A stretch of 51,942 bases of DNA from Phycisphaerae bacterium (GTDB lineage Bacteria > Planctomycetota > Phycisphaerae > Tepidisphaerales > Tepidisphaeraceae): contig JAICIO010000035.1 of assembly GCA_025924315.1 (NCBI GenBank), forward strand, positions 1-51,942, in the 5' to 3' direction. This document shows positions 41,946 through 48,708 of the stretch, one piece after another. The translations under genes were made by a program, and so were the position numbers. Each line of letters opens with the position of its first letter. Position 1 is the stretch's first letter. The notes below the pieces were generated by a model. It had not been told where the DNA came from, did no database searches, and was given only the letters and a program-made list of their open reading frames with translations.

Positions 41946-43556
41946 CTACTTCTGAAGCGGGGCAAAGTTGCGGTCGTAGAGGAAGCCAAAGCCATACGTG
42001 ATGCGGAACGCGCCACGGATCGCCGCAACGAACGGCGCCAGGGCATTCGTGCCGACCATCACCTGGTCGTCCGGCTTCAGGAAGATGTCCGGCTGTTCGC
42101 CGGCGAAGATCGCCGCGAGGTCGATGCGGCAATACACTTCCTTGTCGCCACCAATTCGGCGGACGAGGCTCGTCTGTTCCGGAATCGCCACCTGGTCAAG
42201 CATGCCGGCCGCGATGACCGCCTGCTTGAGCGAGATGTTCCGGCCCGTCAGGCTATACACGCCCGTACGCAAAACGTGGCCACCCATGTAGTACTCGCCT
42301 ATCACCGGCTGCGGGACGATGATCATGTCCTGCGCGCGGATGACGATGTTGTACTTGAACTCACCTTGTTCGAGCGCCTGATACGGAATCTTGATCACGC
42401 GGACGTCGGTCGGTTCCTGGAGCTCATTGAACTCAAACTGTCCCGGCGCGGTGGAAGCGGCGGGCGCCATGTTGTTGCTCGCAGTCGCGACCGGCGCGGG
42501 CGGAGGAACTGGTGTCGCCTTCGGGAACGTGGCAGGCGTGGTCACATTCACGTTTGCATTCGCGTTCGCTGCGTTCGCGGGCGCAGGCGTTGTGGGAGCG
42601 GCGGCGGCAGGCGTCGTCGGCGCGGCGTTGGTATCCGTCGCGGCGGGCGTCTGGCTCGTCGCGGGCTTGTTACCCTGCACCAGAACCGGCTTGCCATCGA
42701 TGATGATGAAGCGGCCCTGATCCTCCGCAGGCGTGGTGGTCGCCGGCGCCGCGGGTGCGGCCGCGTCACCGGTCGTCTGCAGATAAATCGGCTTGTTCGC
42801 CTGCGGCGCTTCGGACTTCGGCGCGAGCATGTCGTTGCTCGGCGCCGAGGCCGGTGCGGCCGCGGGCATCGTCGTCGCGCCTGCCGGCTGCTGTTCATCC
42901 GACTTCAGCTTGCGAACGACGTAGATGTATTCGGTCGTCGGATTCGTCACGCCGCGCGCAAGCACGAGCGCATCGAGCAGCCGGAAATCGCTGTTGATGA
43001 TCGCGTACTGTCCCGGCGCGTTCACCGCTTCCGAGATGCTGAACGTGCGGTTGCGCGCTTCGATCACCGTCACCGAAACTTGCGCCTTCTGGATCAAGTT
43101 CGCATCCGCGTAGGCCTGCTGAACCGCGACTTCCAGCTGCGCCTCGGTGAGGCCTTCGGCCTGGATCTGACCGATCAGCGGAAGACTGATCTTGCCGGTT
43201 TCGCTCACGCGCATCTGCTTGAGCGTTTCGACCTGCGGACCGACGAGATCGGTGATCGACACCGCGAGGAGGTCGCCCTTGCCAATCGCGTAGTCGTGCG
43301 GGATGACGACGAGATCTTCGGGTTTGGGATCGGTCGCTTGTGAGTATGAGACCTGCGGCTCATCGATGCCGGAGGTGAGACGGTCGAGGATCGGCCGAAT
43401 GAGCGGATCCTTCTGATAGCGACCGATTTCCGACGGGTCGATCCAACCCATGGTCGGGTTGACCCCCGTGTTGCAGCCACTGAATGTGACAAGGGCCAAA
43501 GAAAGACACGAAGCCGCTACAGGGATGCGAAATCGAGAGAGATGCGGAAAACGCAA
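41946..43556 (-). CDS. Wza-like polysaccharide export lipoprotein with two SLBB domains
   Basis: A 536-residue outer-membrane lipoprotein. The TTG start (GGAG upstream) gives signal sequence with lipobox FSGC and Cys28. The export domain holds YAIGKGDLLAVSITDLVGPQ and RVSETGKISLPLIGQIQAEG. A first SLBB-like block (SISEAVNAPGQYAIINSDFR) and a second (YYMGGHVLRTGVYSLTGRNI) flank a roughly 150-residue Ala/Pro/Thr/Asn-rich linker (about 225-375) not usual in Wza. The C-terminus ends FAPLQK. It likely forms the outer-membrane pore for the polymer made by this locus. It is the first gene of the unit. Confidence 0.88.
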   Translation of the reverse strand: MRFPHLSRFRIPVAASCLSLALVTFSGCNTGVNPTMGWIDPSEIGRYQKDPLIRPILDRLTSGIDEPQVSYSQATDPKPEDLVVIPHDYAIGKGDLLAVSITDLVGPQVETLKQMRVSETGKISLPLIGQIQAEGLTEAQLEVAVQQAYADANLIQKAQVSVTVIEARNRTFSISEAVNAPGQYAIINSDFRLLDALVLARGVTNPTTEYIYVVRKLKSDEQQPAGATTMPAAAPASAPSNDMLAPKSEAPQANKPIYLQTTGDAAAPAAPATTTPAEDQGRFIIIDGKPVLVQGNKPATSQTPAATDTNAAPTTPAAAAPTTPAPANAANANANVNVTTPATFPKATPVPPPAPVATASNNMAPAASTAPGQFEFNELQEPTDVRVIKIPYQALEQGEFKYNIVIRAQDMIIVPQPVIGEYYMGGHVLRTGVYSLTGRNISLKQAVIAAGMLDQVAIPEQTSLVRRIGGDKEVYCRIDLAAIFAGEQPDIFLKPDDQVMVGTNALAPFVAAIRGAFRITYGFGFLYDRNFAPLQK

Positions 43557-43831
43557 GACGCGCTCCTTTCCAGAACCGTGAGGCTTGCCTGTTTTATCGA
43601 CAAGGGCCGTCCATTAATACAGCCCATTGCATGTCTGCTACAGACCCCGAACAGGCGAACCTGGTTGGGTGTCACCGGCAATCAGTCCATTGAGTTGTGG
43701 GATTGTGCAACAAAAACCCACTAGTTGCAATGCCTTTTATCACGCGCACATTCCGGCGGGGGAAGGAGTTATCGAACCTTCAAGGGGGCTGGGGAGTCTG
43801 CACCGGATAAGATGGGCACAATCCCGGTGTT

Positions 43832-45052
43832 TCAGATCCCGATCGGATGATCCAGCCCCGTTCCGATCCGAATCGCGCTTTCCCGAAACGACTGGACCTC
43901 AAGCAGATGTGGCGCGATGTGCGTCCGAATAAAGCGGGAACCAGCGGATTCTCCCCGCGCCATCCACGTGAGCCTTCTGATCGACCGAACGACTTTTTCA
44001 TCGACCGGCCGACGCAGCAGGTCATACCGATCCATCTCGCCGCGCGAAACGAGCTGGCTGAAGACCCACGCATCTTCGATCCCCAGATTCATCCCCCGCG
44101 CCCCAATCGGCGAGTGAATGTGCGCTGCATCCCCCGCCAGAAACACGCGACCTTTTTGCAATCGCTCCGCAATCCGGTGTGCAACTTTGAATTTCGATTC
44201 CCACACCGGAGGCCCCGCCTGCTTCGAATCCGGGAGGAGCGAAATCGGATTCGGCAAATTCGCGATCACGCGCCACAGTTTCGGCCCCGCGGATTCTTCA
44301 CGCTTGTCCGCCACCACGCGAATGCAGAACACAAATCCGCCGTCGTCCAAAAACCAAATCTGCGCGCGTTCTTCATCGAGCGAAGTCTCGAGCGGCACAT
44401 CCGCGAGATACCATTCGCGATCGACGGAGGAGCCGTCGAACGACAGGCCAACCGTTTCGCGCGCGCGACTGTGTGCGCCATCCGCACCAAGCATCCACGG
44501 GCAGACGTAAGATTCCGTCGAACCCGCCGAGCTGCGCTCCGCCGCTAAATATTCAGACGACGGCTCCGCGCCATAGTTAGCGGCGGAGCGCAGCTCCGCG
44601 GGTTCTTCGTTTCCGCGCAACACGACTTCAACACAACCCGTCTCATTACGGCAGGACGTCAACTCCACGTTTCGTTCAACGCGACCACCCGCGGCTTCCA
44701 ACGCCTCCTCGAGCAACTTTTCGGTCACCGCCTGCGACAGCGCAAGCATGAACGGGTAACGCGGATGAATTCCGTCGAACGAGATCTCGCCCGAATGCTT
44801 TGAGCCGAACCGAAACTGCCCACCATGAATCCGCACGCCGCGCTCGAGCATTTTCTCCGTCACGCCGGTCGGCTCGAGAATCTCCATCGTCCGCGGATTC
44901 ACCGCCAGCGCCCGCGATTCGACAGACGGATGCGACCGACGTTCAACAATCCGCACCCGCACCCCACCGCGCGCCAAAAACAACGCCGCCGCCAACCCCA
45001 CCGGCCCGGCGCCAACAATCAGAGGAAGTTCCTTTTGCTGAGCGACAACCAT
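43832..45052 (-). CDS. FAD-dependent aromatic monooxygenase (PheA/TfdB type) with in-frame repeat insertion
   Basis: A group A flavin monooxygenase of about 406 residues. The FAD dinucleotide fold is LIVGAGPVGLAAALFLARGG, the second motif is MLGADGAHSRARETVG, and the ribityl-binding GD motif is VFLAGDAAHIHSPIGARGMN. Such enzymes hydroxylate aromatic substrates using NAD(P)H and O2. Between the second strand region and the DG motif there is a 28-residue stretch (EPAELRSAANYGAEPSSEYL followed by AAERSSAGS) encoded by palindrome J copy 2, in frame and without stop codons. Whether the enzyme tolerates it is unknown. ATG 45052 is preferred; a GTG at 45070 is also possible. Confidence 0.83.
   Translation of the reverse strand: MVVAQQKELPLIVGAGPVGLAAALFLARGGVRVRIVERRSHPSVESRALAVNPRTMEILEPTGVTEKMLERGVRIHGGQFRFGSKHSGEISFDGIHPRYPFMLALSQAVTEKLLEEALEAAGGRVERNVELTSCRNETGCVEVVLRGNEEPAELRSAANYGAEPSSEYLAAERSSAGSTESYVCPWMLGADGAHSRARETVGLSFDGSSVDREWYLADVPLETSLDEERAQIWFLDDGGFVFCIRVVADKREESAGPKLWRVIANLPNPISLLPDSKQAGPPVWESKFKVAHRIAERLQKGRVFLAGDAAHIHSPIGARGMNLGIEDAWVFSQLVSRGEMDRYDLLRRPVDEKVVRSIRRLTWMARGESAGSRFIRTHIAPHLLEVQSFRESAIRIGTGLDHPIGI
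44521..44604. repeat. Palindromic element, family J copy 2 inside the monooxygenase gene
   Basis: 84 bases, arms AACCCGCCGAGCTGCGCTCC and complement of AACCCGCGGAGCTGCGCTCC (one mismatch, CGCC versus CGCG). The arms match copy 1 (28772-28856) almost completely, while the loops differ. Its length is a multiple of three and the minus-strand frame has no stop, so the host gene stays open. Confidence 0.95.
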
Positions 45053-45149
45053 CCCCTCATTTACTCCCACGCGTTTGCTTTTGTCGACGTCTGAGTTGCG
45101 GCAAGAATCGATCTAACCGTCGCAGCAACATTCAAGGCCGGGATATGCG

Positions 45150-45977
45150 TCATACCTTCGTGCGCTTTCGATAGAGCGATCGACCGTGCGGCTGGGCGGA
45201 TCCGGTGTACGTCGGAAGCAGTGGTTGCAGGAGCCTCTTCGCGCTTTCGGGCCAATCGTTTGGAATCTTCTGCGTCTTCGCAACCATCTGCGCTTGAATG
45301 CGCTCGGGAAGTTTTTCAAAGTCCGGTTGATACCAGAGTGTGATCAGTGTGCGTCGCGTGTCCGTCGTGTTTTCGTGCGCGGCGTGAAGCAGTCGCGCGT
45401 CGCCGATAAGCAGATCGCCGGCGCCGACGCAAACGTCGATCTCGTCGGGCCGATCGCTGAAAGCGGGATTGGTCATCTCGCGCGCTTCGCTGAGTGCTTT
45501 GCCGTGCGGTTCGAGAAGCGCATCGTGCAATGAATTGTGTTTGACGTGCGAACCGGGAATCACCCGCAGGCAACCATTCTCACGACGCGTATGAGAAAGG
45601 TAATACATCGCGAAGAGCTGCGGCGGATTGGCGCCGTAGCTGTACTCATCCTCCCACGCAAACCAGTCGTAATGCCAGAACAACCGCGGACTGTGCGACG
45701 GCTTGCTGATGATGTAACCGTCGGTGAACGTCGGCCGCGGCCAGCCCATCGATGCGAATGCTTCAAGCGCCGCGGGCAGAGCGATCAGCTCCGCGAAGAT
45801 CGGATCCGCGCTCGTCGTGAGCATGCTGCCCTGTGCGCGAGTGCCTGCGCGTTGCGCGTCCGATTGCGCCGCAAGCATGTCATCCGTCGTCGCGATCAAT
45901 CGGTTCAGCAGATCCGACGACAGCACGTTCTCAAACCGACAAAAGCCGTCCCTTAAAAGTTGCTCGCGATGCGTCAC
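45150..45977 (-). CDS. Phytanoyl-CoA dioxygenase (PhyH)-family oxygenase
   Basis: A 275-residue Fe(II)/2-oxoglutarate-dependent dioxygenase of the PhyH type. The iron facial triad is H102-x-D104 (WHYDWF) with the distal His198 in ARLLHAAHENTTDTRRTL; Arg208/209 would bind 2-oxoglutarate. Other blocks are GYIISKPSHSPRLF, YYLSHTRRENGCLRVIPGSH and AGDLLIGDARLL. The substrate is not known; the family hydroxylates fatty acyls and many natural products. It starts with GTG (45975-45977) and lies about 80 bases from the monooxygenase gene on the same strand, so co-transcription is likely. Confidence 0.85.
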   Translation of the reverse strand: MTHREQLLRDGFCRFENVLSSDLLNRLIATTDDMLAAQSDAQRAGTRAQGSMLTTSADPIFAELIALPAALEAFASMGWPRPTFTDGYIISKPSHSPRLFWHYDWFAWEDEYSYGANPPQLFAMYYLSHTRRENGCLRVIPGSHVKHNSLHDALLEPHGKALSEAREMTNPAFSDRPDEIDVCVGAGDLLIGDARLLHAAHENTTDTRRTLITLWYQPDFEKLPERIQAQMVAKTQKIPNDWPESAKRLLQPLLPTYTGSAQPHGRSLYRKRTKV

Positions 45978-46017
45978 GCAGTCCTCGCTTCATTCCACAA
46001 CTACAGCGCTTCCGGCC

Positions 46018-46066
46018 GCTTGCGGTTTCGCAGATCAGAGCGCGTCGATCTGCGAAACCGCAAGCG
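46018..46066. repeat. Inverted repeat family M (CGCTTGCGGTTTCGCAGATC)
   Basis: Two perfect 20-base arms around a 9-base loop. It lies in the gap between the divergent PhyH and lpxC-fabZ genes, nearer the PhyH side. The stem could act on either leader. Confidence 0.93.
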
Positions 46067-46232
46067 ACTCCGAGACTTTATAATTGACACTAGCGCCGCA
46101 CCGCACCGCCGTTGACCGTTGTTGACCAAATCACGGGAAAACACAAAACGAACCCAAAACCCGGCCAAGACGTTGTATGCCCGGCGCTTAGCGCTTGAAT
46201 TGGGCTTTGCTTCCCGTTCCAGAGAGTTCCGA

Positions 46233-46238
46233 TATAAT
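46233..46238 (+). promoter_or_regulatory. TATAAT -10 box upstream of lpxC-fabZ
   Basis: A perfect TATAAT lies 37 bases before the GTG of lpxC-fabZ. The best -35-like hexamer is TTGCTT at 46207-46212, with a 20-base spacer, which is longer than optimal. Treated as a tentative vegetative promoter for the lipid A operon. Confidence 0.35.
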
Positions 46239-46275
46239 TCAACGGCTCGGGTGGATTTACGCACGAATTTGAAAC

Positions 46276-47589
46276 GTGGCAGTCGCACAAAAAACAATTT
46301 CCAAGGAAGTTACCCTCGCGGGACCCGGGCTTTTCTCGGGTGAGCCCGCGACGTTGACCTTTGTCCCCGCCGAGCCGGGAGCGGGGATCACATTCATCCG
46401 CGAGCAGGATTCTCGGGTCGCGACGATTCCGGCGCACATCAGCAATGTGATGAAGCTGCCCCGCCGCACATGTCTGAAAAACGGCACGCTGCATATTGAA
46501 ACGGTCGAGCATTGCCTCGCAGCGCTAGCGGGGCTCGGCATCGATAATGCGACGGTGAAGCTCTCCGGCGGGAAAGTTGGCGAGCTTCCCGGCATCGACG
46601 GCAGCGCCCGTCCGTTCGTCGATGCGATCAACGAAGCCGGCATCGTCGAACAAGACCGCGAGCAGACGCCGCTGATCATCAAGAAGCCGGTCGAAGTGAG
46701 TGTGAACGGCGCGCAGATCGCCGCCCTTCCCGGGCCGACCGATCACCTCGAAGTCATTTACAGTTTCGAAGCCAAAGAGCTCGGCAAGCAGACGATTTGC
46801 TTCAACCTCGGCGACGACGATTTCGTCAATTCGCTCGCGCCCGCCCGAACCTTCGTCTTCGAAAAAGAAGCCCAGGCCCTGCGCGATCGCGGGCTGGGTA
46901 CGCATCTCAGCCCGAAAGACCTGCTCGTGATTTCCGATCACGGGCCGATCGACAACACGTTTCGCTTTCCCGACGAATGCGCGCGGCACAAGGCGCTCGA
47001 TCTGATCGGCGATCTGTATCTCGTCGGCCGGCCGTTGCGCGGACGCCTCGTCGCGCACAAGAGCGGGCACGAGATGAATCACATGCTCGCGCGCAAACTG
47101 CTGCAGCAGGACGAAACCAGCTGGCGGCAGAGCCTCGTCAATCGCGAAGGCGCGCTCGATATCCGCCGTATCCAGCGTATCCTGCCTCACCGATATCCGA
47201 TGCTGCTCGTCGATCGCGTGCTCGAAATTCAAGGCGACCAGCGCGCGATCGGAATCAAAAACGTCACCTTCAACGACATTTTTTTCCAGGGTCATTATCC
47301 CAATACTCCCATCATGCCGGGCGTTTTGATCGTGGAAGCGATGGCCCAGCTCGGCGGCATCCTGCTCAGCCAGAAGCTCGAACACACCGGCAAGCTTGCG
47401 GTGCTATTGAGCATGGATAAGGTGAAGATGCGCCACGCGGTGGTGCCTGGGGACCAACTGATTCTCGAAGCCGTGACCGTGCGCGTGAAAACCCGCACCG
47501 GTCACGTGCGCTGCAAGGCTTTTGTGCAAGATAAACTGGCCGCCGAGGCCGATATTAAATTCATGCTCGTCGACGCGGAGCCCGTGTAA
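46276..47589 (+). CDS. lpxC: LpxC-FabZ fusion: UDP-3-O-acyl-GlcNAc deacetylase / 3-hydroxyacyl-ACP dehydratase
   Basis: A 437-residue bifunctional enzyme for lipid A and fatty acid synthesis. Residues 1-290 are LpxC with zinc ligands H79 (TVEHCLAAL), H238 and D242 (DECARHKALDLIGDL), base E78 and H265 (KSGHEMNHM); these are the same residue numbers as in E. coli LpxC. Residues 297-437 are FabZ, with H340 (FFQGHYPNTPIMPG) and E354 (IVEAMAQLGG). Such fusions are known from Bacteroidetes and occur in planctomycetes. The start is GTG 46276, just after a TATAAT box. lpxA follows after 3 bases, so they are co-translated. Confidence 0.93.
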   Translation: MAVAQKTISKEVTLAGPGLFSGEPATLTFVPAEPGAGITFIREQDSRVATIPAHISNVMKLPRRTCLKNGTLHIETVEHCLAALAGLGIDNATVKLSGGKVGELPGIDGSARPFVDAINEAGIVEQDREQTPLIIKKPVEVSVNGAQIAALPGPTDHLEVIYSFEAKELGKQTICFNLGDDDFVNSLAPARTFVFEKEAQALRDRGLGTHLSPKDLLVISDHGPIDNTFRFPDECARHKALDLIGDLYLVGRPLRGRLVAHKSGHEMNHMLARKLLQQDETSWRQSLVNREGALDIRRIQRILPHRYPMLLVDRVLEIQGDQRAIGIKNVTFNDIFFQGHYPNTPIMPGVLIVEAMAQLGGILLSQKLEHTGKLAVLLSMDKVKMRHAVVPGDQLILEAVTVRVKTRTGHVRCKAFVQDKLAAEADIKFMLVDAEPV

Positions 47590-47592
47590 GTA

Positions 47593-48411
47593 ATGTCGAA
47601 GATTTCTCCATTAGCTCAAGTGGATCCCCAGGCGAAGCTCGCGCCCGACGTGGAGGTCGGCCCGTTCTGTGTGATCGGCCCGCGGGTGACGATCGGCCCC
47701 GGATGCAAGCTGCTCAGCCATGTCGTGATCTCCGGCATCACGACGATCGCCGAGAAGAACACGTTTCATCCGCACTGCGTGATCGGTGGCCCGCCGCAGG
47801 ATTTGAAATACAGCGGCGAGCCGACGCAGCTCGAAATCGGCAACAACAACGTCTTTCGCGAATGCGTGACGGTGAACACCGGCACGGTGCAGGGCGGGAA
47901 GATCTTCGGCGGCGGAGTCACGCGCGTCGGCGACAACAACCTGCTGATGGTCAATGCCCACCTCGGCCACGATGTGCAGCTCGGGAGCCGGTGTGTCATC
48001 GCGAACAACGTCATGCTCGCGGGTCACATCATTGTTGGCAACAATGTTGTGATGAATGGCCTGGCCGGAGTGAATGCATTTGTAACAGTTGGAGACTTTG
48101 CATATCTCGCCGGTGCCGCGCGCATACACATCGATGTGCCGCCGTTCGTGAAGGTTTCCGAAAAAGATCGCATTCGCGAACTCAACTCGGTGGGCCTCAA
48201 GCGCGCCGGATTCGCCGCCGCCGATATCGAAGCACTCGATGAGGCGGCTCGCAAGCTCTTCTTCGGTCGCGAGCGACCGTTCAGCGTCGTGCTCAAAGAA
48301 TTCAACACGATGAACGGCTTGAATCCTCACGTGAAGACCCTGATTGAGTTCCTCCACCGCCGCAACGAGGGCAAACACGGCCGCTATCTCGAAAGCCTTC
48401 GACCGAAGTAG
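47593..48411 (+). CDS. lpxA: Acyl-ACP--UDP-N-acetylglucosamine O-acyltransferase LpxA
   Basis: A 272-residue left-handed beta-helix acyltransferase that starts lipid A synthesis by acylating UDP-GlcNAc. The hexapeptide-repeat region runs from about 7 to 190, with VIGGPPQDLKYSGEPTQLEI (63-82) and NVFRECVTVNTGT. The catalytic His is H126 in NAHLGHDVQLG, with H123 also conserved. The segment DVPPFVKVSEKDRIRELNSV followed by GLKRAGF differs from E. coli LpxA in the part of the protein that contacts sugar and acyl chain. The C-terminal helical domain follows (190-272). It begins 3 bases after lpxC-fabZ. Confidence 0.93.
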   Translation: MSKISPLAQVDPQAKLAPDVEVGPFCVIGPRVTIGPGCKLLSHVVISGITTIAEKNTFHPHCVIGGPPQDLKYSGEPTQLEIGNNNVFRECVTVNTGTVQGGKIFGGGVTRVGDNNLLMVNAHLGHDVQLGSRCVIANNVMLAGHIIVGNNVVMNGLAGVNAFVTVGDFAYLAGAARIHIDVPPFVKVSEKDRIRELNSVGLKRAGFAAADIEALDEAARKLFFGRERPFSVVLKEFNTMNGLNPHVKTLIEFLHRRNEGKHGRYLESLRPK

Positions 48412-48437
48412 ATCCAACCAATTTGCAGCGGTCTGTT

Positions 48438-48512
48438 GTAGGGTCCGCTTCAGCGGACCGGTTATACCCCCGTTTGAAAAGCACGTAACCGGTCCGCTGA
48501 AGCGGACCCTAC
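48438..48512. repeat. Palindromic element, family A copy 5
   Basis: GTAGGGTCCGCTTCAGCGG arm and complement ending GGACCCTAC; loop CCCCGTTTGAAAAGCACG, same orientation as copy 4. It lies 26 bases after the lpxA stop codon, between lpxA and the converging delta-60 protein gene. Confidence 0.93.
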
Positions 48513-48534
48513 AAAACCGTGAATTATCCAATCC

Positions 48535-48568
48535 AAAAAAAGGGACGCCGCTCATCGCGGCGTCCCTT
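48535..48568 (-). terminator. Rho-independent terminator for the delta-60 protein gene
   Basis: A 12-base-pair stem (AAGGGACGCCGC/GCGGCGTCCCTT) with a 5-base loop. On the minus strand it is followed by a T-run. It lies about 140 bases downstream of the delta-60 protein's stop codon at 48709-48711 and may also help stop lpxA transcripts from the other side. Confidence 0.85.
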
Positions 48569-48708
48569 CGGTTTGCAATCAACTCTTTGACAACTTACGT
48601 GAGGACATCCAGCACGATCGACGCCATCACATTCGTCGCCCGTGCTCGCGAGCTCGCAAAACAAGCTGGGCTTCGCGCGTTCTTCGAGCCTCGCGTGGTC
48701 AGTGACAT

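Noticed and set aside
202-48512. Insertion sequence ends for the family A palindromes
   Set aside because: No transposase, target duplication or body between copies; each palindrome is self-contained.
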